Below are positions 7,270 to 15,332 of a DNA stretch of 37,587 bases, in pieces. Position 1 is the stretch's first letter. Each line of letters begins with the position of its first letter. Source of the stretch: an uncultured Lactobacillus sp. (GTDB taxonomy: Bacteria; Bacillota; Bacilli; Lactobacillales; Lactobacillaceae); NCBI RefSeq assembly GCF_944327175.1, contig NZ_CALVGT010000005.1:1-37587 (forward strand), given 5' to 3'. A program made the translations under genes and the position numbers. The notes under the pieces are model-generated. The model made no database searches, was not told the origin of the DNA, and saw only the letters and a program-made list of their open reading frames with translations.

Positions 7270-8289
7270 ATGGAAAAATTATACGAAATCTACACAGACG
7301 CTGCTGAGGAGAGTTTTGAAGTCGGTCGCCTCTTGTTTGAAGAAAACGGCTGGCAGCTCTACTTGACTTTGGATGAGCTGGGCCGGGATGATTCCTTGCT
7401 CTTGATCAGAAAGTCAGCGGTCACGCGGCTGTTGGCTCAATCGGATTATTTGGCAGAGATCCAGTGCCGGCGGAAGCTGCTAACGCAAAAAGGCCTGGCA
7501 GATCCTTTCAAGCTGGAAGACAAAGTTACCTTAATCAAGTCAGTCGGAAGCTTTATGGACTTATTGCCCGGGCAGGTTGTATATTTTGGACTGGAAGGCG
7601 AAGATTACCAGCAATGGGGATATATTGATGAAATTTCTGCCGGGCAAGTTAATTTTGCAGCATATCCTTCTGGCAAGTACCAGCCTTTCGCAGGAAAAGT
7701 TGCTGTCAGTCAACTCCGGCGGCTAGCCGCTTTCTCCGGTGAATGGTTGCTGGACAATCCTAAGTTGCGGGATACTAAAGATACAACTGTAGATGGTTTG
7801 CGCGAAGTTCATCTGAAAGAAGATCCAGCTTCATTCGCGGTTGGTCGGCTCTTGTGTGCTGATGACGACTTCAGCTTGTATTTGACTGTTGACGAAATTG
7901 GCCGGGATGACTCATTGCTGCTGGTTAAGAAGAAGGCCGTTGACAGAGTAATTGATCGATCAGAGTATTTGCAAGATATCAGCCGCTGCCGGCGCCAGCT
8001 TAAGGAAAGAGGATTAGAAGATCCCTTTGAAGTTCAAGATAAAGCAGCAGAAATCAAGCAGATGCATGACTTCTGGCAATTAGCTGCCGGGCAAGTCGTG
8101 TCCTTTGTCATGAAAGATGAAGAAGAAGCAGAATATGGCATCTTGCAGAGCAAGGAAGGGGATGCCTTAAACCTTGCACAATACCCGTCCGGCAAGTACG
8201 AGACTTTTGCTGGCCAGATCAACCTGGCTGAAGTTGATCGCTTGGAAGCTTTTGGCGGTGAATTGACTTTGGAAAATAACAATTGTTAG
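7270..8289 (+). CDS. Hypothetical protein made of two tandem copies of one domain
   Basis: I do not recognise the family. The 339-residue soluble acidic protein consists of two homologous halves, roughly residues 10-165 and 188-337. Both halves contain, in order, F-VGRLL, LYLT-DE-GRDDSLLL, a CRR-L...GL-DPF block, GQVV-F, a YPSGKY--FAG motif and RL-AF-GE--L-N. The last motifs look like beta-strands of a compact alpha/beta unit. No catalytic motif, signal peptide or membrane segment is seen. The ATG at 7270 is chosen because GTGAGG lies nine bases upstream; a GTG at 7246 is in frame but less well placed. The gene is monocistronic with its own promoter. The conservation of GRDDSLLL and YPSGKY in both copies suggests a binding role for each half. 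Confidence 0.8.
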   Translation: MEKLYEIYTDAAEESFEVGRLLFEENGWQLYLTLDELGRDDSLLLIRKSAVTRLLAQSDYLAEIQCRRKLLTQKGLADPFKLEDKVTLIKSVGSFMDLLPGQVVYFGLEGEDYQQWGYIDEISAGQVNFAAYPSGKYQPFAGKVAVSQLRRLAAFSGEWLLDNPKLRDTKDTTVDGLREVHLKEDPASFAVGRLLCADDDFSLYLTVDEIGRDDSLLLVKKKAVDRVIDRSEYLQDISRCRRQLKERGLEDPFEVQDKAAEIKQMHDFWQLAAGQVVSFVMKDEEEAEYGILQSKEGDALNLAQYPSGKYETFAGQINLAEVDRLEAFGGELTLENNNC

Positions 8290-8385
8290 CGGGAACATGT
8301 AGTAAAACTACCATCAAAATGATAAACTAGACAGTGATGATTGCGCTTACATATTTTAGTCTGAATATTATTTTGAGGTTGATTT

Positions 8386-8883
8386 ATGTTTAGAATTTTT
8401 GATTTGCTAAAGAGCAGGGCCCGGCTGAGCAAGGTTCTGGCTCCGGTCCAGGGCAGGCTGTTCCCGCTCGAGGACGTCAACGATGAGATTTTTGCCAGCA
8501 AGGGACTGGGTGAGGGCTTCGCGGTTCAGCCGTCCAGTGACTTGATCTACGCTCCCTTGAACGGCACGGTTACTTCCTTGTTTCCGACCAACCATGAGAT
8601 TGGCATCCGGACCAAAGAAGGACTGGATCTCTTGATCCACCTGGGTTTGAACACGGTAGAGCTAGGCGGGGGCGGTTGCGACATTTTAGTTGAAGCCGGC
8701 CAGGAAGTTAAAAAGGGGCAGCTATTGGCGACTATGAACCGTAAGCTGCTCCGCGGACTCGGCTACGACGATACGGTGATCGTGACTTATACCAACGACC
8801 AGATCCTGAAAGGGGTCTCGGCACCGGTCTTCTTTAGAGAGATCAATGCCAAAAGGGCGGTCCAGACGATCAGCTACCATTAA
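8386..8883 (+). CDS. PTS EIIA-Glc-type phosphocarrier, stand-alone
   Basis: A 165-residue EIIA of the glucose family (Crr-like). The barrel-forming core includes VLAPVQGRLFPLEDV, a G-GFAVQPSS stretch, LYAPLNGTV-like ISLAPLNG (here IYAPLNGTV), His70 in NHEIGI and the phospho-accepting His85 in LLIHLGLNTVEL. It accepts phosphate from HPr and passes it to an EIIBC permease domain. No permease is adjacent, so it probably serves a transporter encoded elsewhere, such as a glucose, sucrose or beta-glucoside type. GAGG lies seven bases before the ATG. A conserved terminator hairpin follows directly. Confidence 0.92.
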   Translation: MFRIFDLLKSRARLSKVLAPVQGRLFPLEDVNDEIFASKGLGEGFAVQPSSDLIYAPLNGTVTSLFPTNHEIGIRTKEGLDLLIHLGLNTVELGGGGCDILVEAGQEVKKGQLLATMNRKLLRGLGYDDTVIVTYTNDQILKGVSAPVFFREINAKRAVQTISYH

Positions 8884-8895
8884 TTTAGATAAAGA

Positions 8896-8940
8896 AACAG
8901 GCGTGAAAGCAGCAATGGTGCACTTTCACGCCTGTTTTTT
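8896..8940 (+). terminator. Terminator hairpin, copy 1 of a repeated element
   Basis: AAACAGGCGTGAAAG and CTTTCACGCCTGTTT form a long stem around a 13-base loop (CAGCAATGGTGCA), followed by T residues. The 33-base core at 8900-8932 recurs at 11733-11765 with a single difference, loop included. Confidence 0.88.
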
Positions 8941-9015
8941 ATTTAGTACTTGTATCTGGTTATCTGACTATCGGGTATAAGAAAAAGGCAATTAATGCCT
9001 AAATAAAATCTTAAA

Positions 9016-9044
9016 TTGTAAACAGAAAGTGAATGGACTATAAT
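9016..9044 (+). promoter_or_regulatory. Promoter of the ABC-2-like cassette
   Basis: TTGTAA (9016-9021) and a perfect TATAAT (9039-9044) are spaced by 17 bases. A small dyad with arms AGGCA and TGCCT lies upstream at 8986-9000. Confidence 0.6.
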
Positions 9045-9085
9045 TTTCATTGACTATTAATTGTTCAATATGGAGGAGGATATTT

Positions 9086-9880
9086 GTGTATATCAGAGAG
9101 CGACTTAAGTCGCCAAAAATGTATATAGGGATAGCAATAGGCACGATAATTGTGCTTTTTCATTTTATTTCTGATTATTCCGTAATTAAACCGCAATTAG
9201 ATGGTAACGTTGTGTTTTTCACGCCATATACGCGGTGTATTGGTTATGATACTGGTGCTATGACAACTTTTTATTATACTTTGTTGCCGTTGTTAGCCTG
9301 TTTAACAGCCAACCAGTTATTCTATCAAGAGCTAAAAAGTGGCTTTATCAAACATGCGGTTAAGGAACAAGGGGTTGCAAAGTACAGCTTATCTCACTTG
9401 GTGATCAGCTTCCTGGCAGGCTTTTTGACAGTGTCTTTGCCACTACTTTTGGATTTTGTCTTGTTTTACTGCATCTTGCCTAATATGAAGCCAGATCCTG
9501 TTCTGAATATGAGCGTGGGTGTTACTTCAGATTTAACCTACCTCGCTGGTTTGTACTATTCAAATCCCTTGCTACACATAGCTTTCTACCTATTCTTGGC
9601 AGGTCTAGCAGGTGGCTTAGCCGCTACCATTTCTTTGGCTGTAACTTGTTTTATCAGCAACTATTTTGCTGATGTAGCCGCTGCTCTCTTAGTTACATTG
9701 ATCTTTAATGTTTTTTCCGCAGCAACAGATAAAGCATTTCTCTCGCCAAACCTTTTTGTCATACCAGTTTGCCCACTTTATATTCCTTCATTGACGGTAG
9801 CTCTGTCAGAGCTCCTTTTAGGGGAGCTTTTGTTCAGCTTAATCTATTTCTACGGGGTAAGACGCCATGTCTTTAGTTAA
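9086..9880 (+). CDS. Multi-pass membrane protein, ABC-2-type permease subunit
   Basis: A 264-residue integral membrane protein with about six hydrophobic segments, including YIGIAIGTIIVLFHFI near the N-terminus, FYYTLLPLLACLTANQLFY, a LVISFLAGFLTVSLPLLL helix, and a last pair at the C-terminus. The pattern fits the ABC-2 permeases of bacteriocin-immunity or antibiotic-export systems, although I see no specific family motif. GTG at 9086 is preferred because GGAGGAGG lies six bases upstream; the frame is open back to a TTG at 9050 without a ribosome site. The coding sequence is more AT-rich and less codon-biased than its neighbours. The next permease gene overlaps it by 14 bases. Confidence 0.8.
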   Translation: MYIRERLKSPKMYIGIAIGTIIVLFHFISDYSVIKPQLDGNVVFFTPYTRCIGYDTGAMTTFYYTLLPLLACLTANQLFYQELKSGFIKHAVKEQGVAKYSLSHLVISFLAGFLTVSLPLLLDFVLFYCILPNMKPDPVLNMSVGVTSDLTYLAGLYYSNPLLHIAFYLFLAGLAGGLAATISLAVTCFISNYFADVAAALLVTLIFNVFSAATDKAFLSPNLFVIPVCPLYIPSLTVALSELLLGELLFSLIYFYGVRRHVFS

Positions 9881-10565
9881 CTACTTGCGGCAAAAGAGCG
9901 GATCCTGGCTGGCGATAAAAAGTATCTTGTTTGTGATTATTTGGGCTTCGGTTTATACTGCTCTGTTTTTGATGCATAACAAAATCGTTGCCCCTGGCAC
10001 GCCGGCCTTGAGTAATGTCCGTCTGACTGTTACCAATCTTCACAAGCAGCTTTACTTCCTTGCCCCTTTGCTGATAGTCAGCAGCCTGCTTTTCTTCAGC
10101 CGCCCTCAAAGCGTTGAATTTTTCTATTTAGTTTTAAGAAAACGGCTGCGCCAGTATTTGCTGATCTATACCGTTCTTGAAATGTTTTTGCTCACCATTA
10201 GTTTATTGATCAGCAGCTTGATTTCTGCTTTCGTGACGAAAGCGCCAATAGCCCCGCAGGCTGGTTCAGAAATAATAATATTGCTGGCTCATTTCTTGGG
10301 GGTCTTTGTCTTGATTCTCTCTTTAAACGCTTTGGTCTTCTTGACCGATAAACTAAAGGCAGGGGCTGCAGTTGAAGTTCTGCTCTTACTGGATACCCTT
10401 TGCATAGCAAAGCTGAGCTGGTCCTTCTTCTTGGCTCACGGTTTGGTAAATCTGATCGATAATACATTCTTTGTGTTTGATCCACTGGTCTATCTGATTT
10501 ATGGCTTTCTGCTTTATTATTGTTTGGGCAGCCGGGCTTTTTACCAGCTGGTTCAATATGTCTGA
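9867..10565 (+). CDS. Second multi-pass membrane protein of the ABC cassette
   Basis: A 232-residue membrane protein with about six hydrophobic segments, starting SWLAIKSILFVIIWASVYTA and ending VYLIYGFLLYYCL. It overlaps the preceding permease gene by 14 bases and precedes an ATPase by 31 bases, so it is probably the second half of a two-permease ABC-2 transporter. Two-permease-plus-ATPase layouts are known for lantibiotic self-protection (LanFEG) and related exporters. No precursor peptide or modification enzyme is visible in the window, so the substrate is open. Confidence 0.78.
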   Translation: MSLVNYLRQKSGSWLAIKSILFVIIWASVYTALFLMHNKIVAPGTPALSNVRLTVTNLHKQLYFLAPLLIVSSLLFFSRPQSVEFFYLVLRKRLRQYLLIYTVLEMFLLTISLLISSLISAFVTKAPIAPQAGSEIIILLAHFLGVFVLILSLNALVFLTDKLKAGAAVEVLLLLDTLCIAKLSWSFFLAHGLVNLIDNTFFVFDPLVYLIYGFLLYYCLGSRAFYQLVQYV

Positions 10566-10596
10566 CGATAATATCAATTTTTCTTTGGAGTAAAAA

Positions 10597-11259
10597 ATGA
10601 CGAAAATTATAGAAGTTGACCATGTCACCAAGCGCTTTAAAAACAAACTGGCCCTTGATGACGTTTCCTTCAGCATTGAGGCTGGTAAAATCTATGGCTT
10701 CCGAGGCCCCAACGGGTCAGGCAAGTCCGTGACCTTCAAAACCGTTCTCGGCTTTATCCGGCCAAACTCCGGGACTGTCAAAGTTTTGGGCAAAAAAATC
10801 CGCCAGGACGTCATCTTTGCCCCGGACACCGGCTTCGCGATTTCTGAATACGGCCTGCTGGAAGACAAAACCGGCCTGGAAAACCTCAACCTGCTCAAAG
10901 TCTTGAACGATGACCAAGTCAGCCAGGCAGAAGCGATCTTGCAGCGGGTAGGCCTGGATCCAGCCAATCCCTTGAAACTGAAAGAGTATTCTCTGGGCAT
11001 GCGGCAGCGGCTTTTGATCGCGGCCGCCCTCCTAGGCGACAAGCAGATCCTCCTCTTCGATGAGCCAACCAATGCCCTCGATGAAGACGGGCAGGACTTT
11101 TTAGCCCGGCTCCTGCTAGAACTGAAGGGGCAAGGCAAGACCATCCTCGTCTCCAGCCACGACAAAGACTTCCTTAACCGGGTTGCCGACCACATCTTCG
11201 TCTACAGCGAAGGCAAGATTGTCAAAGAATTGGAGCAAGAGCATGAAGTTGAAGCATAA
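10597..11259 (+). CDS. ABC transporter ATP-binding protein
   Basis: A 220-residue ATPase of the ABC-2/CcmA-BcrA type. It contains Walker A GPNGSGKS near residue 39, a Q-loop region around APDTGFAISEYGLLEDKTGLENL, signature YSLGMRQRLLIAAALL, Walker B ILLFDEPTNALD and H-loop VSSHDKDFLNRVADH. All essential residues are intact. The stretch between Walker A and the signature (EYGLLEDKTGLENL) is typical of BcrA-like subunits. It energises the two upstream membrane proteins. The C-terminal end overlaps the next gene by 17 bases. Confidence 0.92.
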   Translation: MTKIIEVDHVTKRFKNKLALDDVSFSIEAGKIYGFRGPNGSGKSVTFKTVLGFIRPNSGTVKVLGKKIRQDVIFAPDTGFAISEYGLLEDKTGLENLNLLKVLNDDQVSQAEAILQRVGLDPANPLKLKEYSLGMRQRLLIAAALLGDKQILLFDEPTNALDEDGQDFLARLLLELKGQGKTILVSSHDKDFLNRVADHIFVYSEGKIVKELEQEHEVEA

Positions 11260-11704
11260 AGGAATCTGGTTCTCTGTAATCTTGCTCTTGTGCCTGCTGG
11301 GCCTTCTTCTAAGCAAAAAGCATATCGACCAAGTCTACCGGAATTTGCAGGTCTCCCAAACTGAAGTCAGCCAGACTGCCTATAGTAAAGTTAGCCAGAA
11401 TCTGGCTGTCAAAAGCGGGCAGGGCAAGAATGAAGGAGGTAACTACCTGGCAACCATCTACGTCAAGGCTAAGACTGGGCAGAAGCTGTCCAGAAATGAT
11501 TTCTACCTTTATCGAGGACTGAAAGAGGGAACGACCATGATCGACTCTTTAAAAATCAATGGCCAGGCAACTAGCCGCCTGCTATCCGGCGTAAACAAGG
11601 TCCAGGTTAAAGCCCCGAAAAACGGCAATGAGCAATATCTCTATTTGCTCGTTAACCCCCAAAAAGGCAAGTACGTCAAATATCATTTCAATCTGCAAAA
11701 ATGA
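11243..11704 (+). CDS. Small membrane-anchored extracellular protein of the ABC cassette
   Basis: A 153-residue protein with a basic start (MKLKHKG), one hydrophobic segment (IWFSVILLLCLLGLLL, about residues 8-23) and a roughly 125-residue outer part. The cysteine in the hydrophobic segment lacks a proper lipobox, so it is more likely an uncleaved anchor than a lipoprotein. The outer part (DFYLYRGLKEGTTMIDSLKINGQATSRLLSG, ending KYVKYHFNLQK) suggests a small beta-rich domain. I recognise no family. The ATG at 11243 has GGAG upstream and lies inside the ATPase gene end, indicating translational coupling, so it is probably an accessory subunit of the transporter. Confidence 0.75.
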   Translation: MKLKHKGIWFSVILLLCLLGLLLSKKHIDQVYRNLQVSQTEVSQTAYSKVSQNLAVKSGQGKNEGGNYLATIYVKAKTGQKLSRNDFYLYRGLKEGTTMIDSLKINGQATSRLLSGVNKVQVKAPKNGNEQYLYLLVNPQKGKYVKYHFNLQK

Positions 11705-11728
11705 AAAATAGAAGTTAGAACAGCAAAA

Positions 11729-11772
11729 AATAGGCGCGAAAGCAGCAATGGTGCACTTTCACGCCTTTTTTA
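11729..11772 (+). terminator. Terminator hairpin, copy 2 of a repeated element
   Basis: The core 11733-11765 matches 8900-8932 at 32 of 33 bases, including the loop. The stem GGCGCGAAAG / CTTTCACGCC (one mismatch or wobble) ends in T residues. It sits between convergent genes and may serve both. Confidence 0.85.
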
Positions 11773-11782
11773 ATATGCTTTT

Positions 11783-13183
11783 TTACAAGTTAGGATCCAT
11801 CTGGAAGCTGAGCGGGGAATCACCCGTTTGCTCAGTAATCAAGCTGCTGATCAGCTTGTTGTAGATGTCCGTTACCGTCTTGGCCATCTTGGCATTAGCC
11901 TCATCCGCGATCGCCGTGGCCTGGCTTGGGTCAGCATGCAGCTTCTGGTCGTATTCATAACGGAGCCGCATGACCTTTTCCTTGGCTTCCGTCTGGGCGT
12001 TGGCCAGTTCCTTGCCGTACTTACCCCAGTTCCGGTCAACCAGAACCCCGGCCAGCTTGAAGATCCAGTAGGCAGAGTTCGGGCTGTAGTCGACCTTGCC
12101 GTTGCCCCACATGTAAGGCACCTTGCTCCCTTGCGGGAAGAAGGGGATGTAGACGCTCTGGGCCGTAACCCCCATGGCCAGCCAGTGGTACATGTCCTCG
12201 CCCTTAAGCTGTAAGAGGTGGGATTCCTGGGTCGTCGCCACCCCGATCGGCCGGAAGCTTGCCTGGCCTGCGTTCTTCGGGTTGGTCAAGTCATATTCAG
12301 TGTCGCTGTAGTGGCTGGCCAGCACCGTCTGGGCGTCCTGGATGCTCAGCGGCCGGTCCGCCTTTTGAATAAATGGCAAGTCAAAAGATTGCGGCTCTTG
12401 CTTAACTGACGGGGTCAGCAGCTTCTGCCCGTACCAAACCCGCGGGGTGTTGTAGTGCAGGTCGCTCTCGCTTCTCGTGCCAAAAATTTCCCGCCAGTTG
12501 AACTTGGCTTCCTTTGGCCACAGCTGGTGTTCATAAACGAATTCCTGCAGGCCGGCTGAATAAAGGAAGTTGGCCGGATCGTTAAAGTCGATCTCTTGAA
12601 TTGACAGCTGGTTGGCCACTACCGTGTAGGAGTCATCCGGAATTCTCTGGGCAACCCAGTGGTGGCCAGACCCGATTTCTAAGTACCAGGCCTCGTCTCT
12701 GTCCGCAAATAGAATCCCGTTTGATTCAGCGGCCCCGTACTTTTCCACGATCTCGCCCAAGCGCTTGACCCCTTCTTGGGCCGTCTTGACGTAAGGCAAA
12801 ACAATAGTCACCATGGCTTCTTCCAGCAGGCCCTTTTCCGGGTCAAAAGGATCGATGGCCAGAACCCGTTCGTTGGCATAAGCACTTTCCGTGGCGCTCA
12901 TTGCCACATGGTACTCATTGATCCCGTCTTCTTCAAAAAGCCCGTACTTTTTTGTCCATTCTGGAGTGGATGAATATGCAAAGGCTTCTTCAGGCAAGTC
13001 AATTGTGAACTTATTATCATGCGACTTGAAAGTCTGGGCTCCTGCTTGCCGCTGGTGGAAGGCCAGGTGCTTGGGCCAGGCTGTCCGTGAGTCCTCATTG
13101 CGGCCAATAATCACGCTGCCATCAAGGCTGGCCTTTTTCCCAATCAAGATTGAAGTGCAAGATGAACGTCCGTGTGTTGTCAT
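11783..13183 (-). CDS. pepD: Dipeptidase PepD, peptidase family C69
   Basis: A 466-residue N-terminal-nucleophile hydrolase. The start MTTHGRSSCTSILIGKKAS places the catalytic Cys at residue 9, which becomes the N-terminus after a short propeptide is removed. DGSVIIGRNEDS follows, as is typical of Lactobacillus PepD/dipeptidase A. Other family blocks include NEYHVAMSATESAYAN, WYLEIGSGHHW and YSPNSAYWIFKL. It cleaves a broad range of dipeptides in the cytoplasm, feeding amino acids from peptide uptake. The length is normal. A GAGG site lies seven bases before the ATG at 13183. It is a single gene, convergent with the ABC cassette and divergent from the next TetR gene. Confidence 0.93.
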   Translation of the reverse strand: MTTHGRSSCTSILIGKKASLDGSVIIGRNEDSRTAWPKHLAFHQRQAGAQTFKSHDNKFTIDLPEEAFAYSSTPEWTKKYGLFEEDGINEYHVAMSATESAYANERVLAIDPFDPEKGLLEEAMVTIVLPYVKTAQEGVKRLGEIVEKYGAAESNGILFADRDEAWYLEIGSGHHWVAQRIPDDSYTVVANQLSIQEIDFNDPANFLYSAGLQEFVYEHQLWPKEAKFNWREIFGTRSESDLHYNTPRVWYGQKLLTPSVKQEPQSFDLPFIQKADRPLSIQDAQTVLASHYSDTEYDLTNPKNAGQASFRPIGVATTQESHLLQLKGEDMYHWLAMGVTAQSVYIPFFPQGSKVPYMWGNGKVDYSPNSAYWIFKLAGVLVDRNWGKYGKELANAQTEAKEKVMRLRYEYDQKLHADPSQATAIADEANAKMAKTVTDIYNKLISSLITEQTGDSPLSFQMDPNL

Positions 13184-13294
13184 AATTTGTCCTCTTTTCT
13201 TCTTTTGCTCTTGTCTAGATTTTACCTTATTTTTCCTCTGCCCGCAGGGACGGGGGGTTATCTGCTTAACTTTTTACTAAAAATACGCCGCTGG

Positions 13295-13318
13295 TTTGAT
13301 ATTGTGCTAATATACAAA
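13295..13318. promoter_or_regulatory. Interrupted dyad in the pepD / tetR divergent interval
   Basis: In the 276-base gene-free interval, TTTGATATT and AATATACAAA (one extra base) form a dyad around GTGCT. It is a candidate operator for the TetR regulator that follows. No convincing -35/-10 pair was settled on for either gene in this interval. Confidence 0.4.
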
Positions 13319-13459
13319 TTAGTAAGAATAAGCTCTTTTTATAGGCTGATTGCTGATGATTCATTGGTCTAAGCTAATAGAATCAGCTGGAAAAGCTTGT
13401 TATGATTAGGAATGAAATATTAAAGTGTTTACAAAATATGATGAAATTAGGTGGAGCAG

Positions 13460-14008
13460 ATGGTGGCCAGAAGGAAAGAGATTGATCGCGAGCGAATATT
13501 GGATATCGCCTACAAGAAGGCCTTGACCGACGGAATCGAGAACTTGACTGCCCGCAGCATTGCCCAGACTGGCCATTTTTCAACTCAACCGATCTATTTG
13601 GAATTCAAGAACATGGATGGCCTGCGCAAGGAAGTGCTTAAGCGCGTCTCCTGCACCTTGCGCGATGAAATCTTGCAGAAGAAATTTATTGGCGAACCCT
13701 TATACGATGTTGACCTCTCCTACTTGCAATTTGCCCGCGACCACCGGAGCCTGTTCTCAACGATTTTCGTCAATGGGGAATTTGGTGACGACTTAATCCG
13801 CGATACCTTGATGGACCTGGGCCGCACCAAGGTCCGCGAACAGTACCAGCGCGACCTTGACCCGGACCTGGAGAAGTGGCTCATCGCCCTCAACTGGATT
13901 ATCGTCAACGGCCTGGCCGTAATGCTGGTCGATGGCCTGATTGACTATGACCAGGATGGCTTCGTCCGGATCATCAAAGGGCAGCTGGAAAGCCTTTTTG
14001 ACCGTTGA
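13460..14008 (+). CDS. TetR/AcrR-family transcriptional regulator
   Basis: About 182 residues. The N-terminal helix-turn-helix runs through RERILDIAYKKALTDGIENLTARSIAQTGHFSTQPIYLEFKNMDGLRKEVLK. The C-terminal domain is similar to TetR_C-type helical bundles (YDVDLSYLQFARDHRSLFSTIF; EKWLIALNWIIVNGLAVMLVDGL). The start is uncertain among GTG 13451, ATG 13460 and GTG 13463; AGGTGGAG at 13449 fits the last two best. The gene lies 128 bases before two FMN reductase genes that have their own -10 region, and it may regulate them, but no operator shared with that promoter was found. Confidence 0.85.
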   Translation: MVARRKEIDRERILDIAYKKALTDGIENLTARSIAQTGHFSTQPIYLEFKNMDGLRKEVLKRVSCTLRDEILQKKFIGEPLYDVDLSYLQFARDHRSLFSTIFVNGEFGDDLIRDTLMDLGRTKVREQYQRDLDPDLEKWLIALNWIIVNGLAVMLVDGLIDYDQDGFVRIIKGQLESLFDR

Positions 14009-14095
14009 TCCATTTAAAAAATTAAACTATCAATCGGGCATTTCTATCCTTGTAATTTTTTCACAAAAACTCTGCTGAAATCCCTTTAATTTGGG

Positions 14096-14101
14096 TATAA
14101 T
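14096..14101 (+). promoter_or_regulatory. -10 box of the FMN reductase operon
   Basis: A perfect TATAAT lies 36 bases before the start codon. The -35 position at 17 bases (TGCTGA) is weak, suggesting an activator or a less dependent promoter. Confidence 0.45.
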
Positions 14102-14136
14102 AAGGGGAGTAATGGAAAATCTGAAAGGTGGTTTTT

Positions 14137-14676
14137 ATGAAAGTTTTAGCTCTTAACGGATCTAACGCTGACAAGTCTTACAACGAAATGCTGCTGAAGT
14201 TCATTGCCAAGCACTTCGCTGATAAGTATGATTTTGAATTCGCGACCGTGAAGGGGTTGCCGATGTTTAAGGAAGGCCAGGAAGACCCGGCTGACGTGGC
14301 CAAATTGAGTGACCAAGTTGCCGCTGCTGACCTGGTTTTGATCGGGTCACCGGAACAACAGCACTCTGTAACCAGCGCTTTGAAGAGCGCCTTGGAATGG
14401 CTGTCAACCAACTCCCACCCCTTCAACGGCAAGCCAGTCGTTATCGTGTCAACTTCGCCGCTGGCTCAAGGGGCTGCCCGGTCACAGACCAAGCTGAAGA
14501 CGATTTTGGCTTCCCCAGGCCTGCACCCGGTTGTCTTCAACGACGACGAATTCATGATGGGCGGGGCAGCTGCTGCCTTTGACGAAAACGGCGATTTGAA
14601 GATTTCCGGTACCGTTGACTTCCTGGAACACTTCTTTGACGAAGTCGACGCCTGGTACGCACAAATCACGAAGTAA
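14137..14676 (+). CDS. NAD(P)H-dependent FMN reductase family protein, paralogue 1
   Basis: A 179-residue flavodoxin-like protein (FMN_red fold). It begins [23 protein letters not shown], the phosphate-binding loop of this family, and has the second signature [21 protein letters not shown]. The usual PEYN/PEYD motif at this second site is altered to PEQQ, so the tyrosine is lost. Members reduce FMN, quinones or azo compounds with NAD(P)H. Codon use is strongly biased, indicating high expression. The ATG at 14137 follows AAAGGTGG. Its paralogue begins 14 bases after the stop, so the two form an operon and may act as a pair. Confidence 0.88.
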   Translation: MKVLALNGSNADKSYNEMLLKFIAKHFADKYDFEFATVKGLPMFKEGQEDPADVAKLSDQVAAADLVLIGSPEQQHSVTSALKSALEWLSTNSHPFNGKPVVIVSTSPLAQGAARSQTKLKTILASPGLHPVVFNDDEFMMGGAAAAFDENGDLKISGTVDFLEHFFDEVDAWYAQITK

Positions 14677-14690
14677 GTGGGGGATTTCAA

Positions 14691-15239
14691 ATGAAATTAT
14701 TAGCTATTGTCGGAACTAATGCCGATTTTTCTTTCAACCGTCTGCTCTGCCAGTTCATCGCCAAGCGCTTCGGCGATAAGGCAGAAATTGAAGTCGCTGA
14801 AATTGGCGACCTGCCAGCCTTCTACAAGGAAGGACAAGCCGACGCCCGCGTTGTGGCATGGCGGGAAAAGGTTGACCAGGCTGACGGCTTGATCATCGCT
14901 ACTCCAGAATACGACCACGGTATCCCAGCCGCTTTGAAGAGCGCTTTGGAATGGCTGGGCAGCCATGCTGGCAGCAAGGTTATGACCTACAAGCCAGTCT
15001 GCGTTGTAGGCGTGTCCTTGGGCGGCCAAGGCGCTTCCCGCGCCCAGGAAGATGCCCGGGAAATCCTGCTGTCACCAGACATGACAGCCAATGTTTTGCC
15101 AGGCAACGAATTGCTGATCGGCCGGGCCTACAGCAGCTTTGACAAGGAAAGCGGCGACCTGGTTGACGAAGCTTCAATCGCCCAACTGGACAAGGTTATG
15201 GAAGCCTTTTTTGCTTTCGTTGCTCAAGCCAAGAAGTAA
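14691..15239 (+). CDS. NAD(P)H-dependent FMN reductase family protein, paralogue 2
   Basis: A 182-residue flavodoxin-like reductase homologous to the preceding gene product: MKLLAIVGTNADFSFNRLLCQFIAKRF at the N-terminus and [22 protein letters not shown] in the flavin-contacting loop, here with the regular PEY motif, then VVGVSLGGQGASRAQEDAREILLSP. It probably binds FMN and reduces a quinone or flavin with NAD(P)H. GGGGG-rich site AAGTGGGGG precedes the start. A terminator follows, so the pair forms a two-gene unit. Confidence 0.9.
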   Translation: MKLLAIVGTNADFSFNRLLCQFIAKRFGDKAEIEVAEIGDLPAFYKEGQADARVVAWREKVDQADGLIIATPEYDHGIPAALKSALEWLGSHAGSKVMTYKPVCVVGVSLGGQGASRAQEDAREILLSPDMTANVLPGNELLIGRAYSSFDKESGDLVDEASIAQLDKVMEAFFAFVAQAKK

Positions 15240-15261
15240 TGTAAAAGAAAAACTGCAAAAT

Positions 15262-15296
15262 AAGGCGGATAGCTTGGCGCTTCCGCCTTGTTTTGT
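15262..15296 (+). terminator. Rho-independent terminator after the FMN reductase pair
   Basis: AAGGCGGA (15262-15269) pairs with TCCGCCTT (15282-15289), then GTTTTGTTTT. Confidence 0.8.
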
Positions 15297-15332
15297 TTTA
15301 AAATTATAGGGAGAAGTGAAGGAGGAGAAAAG

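Noticed and set aside
8299-8311. Palindrome GTAGTAAAACTAC as an operator for the EIIA gene
   Set aside because: Only five-base arms and no nearby regulator; too weak to annotate.
9050-9085. TTG start giving 12 extra residues to the first ABC-2 permease
   Set aside because: GGAGGAGG at 9072-9079 is inside this extension and points to GTG 9086.
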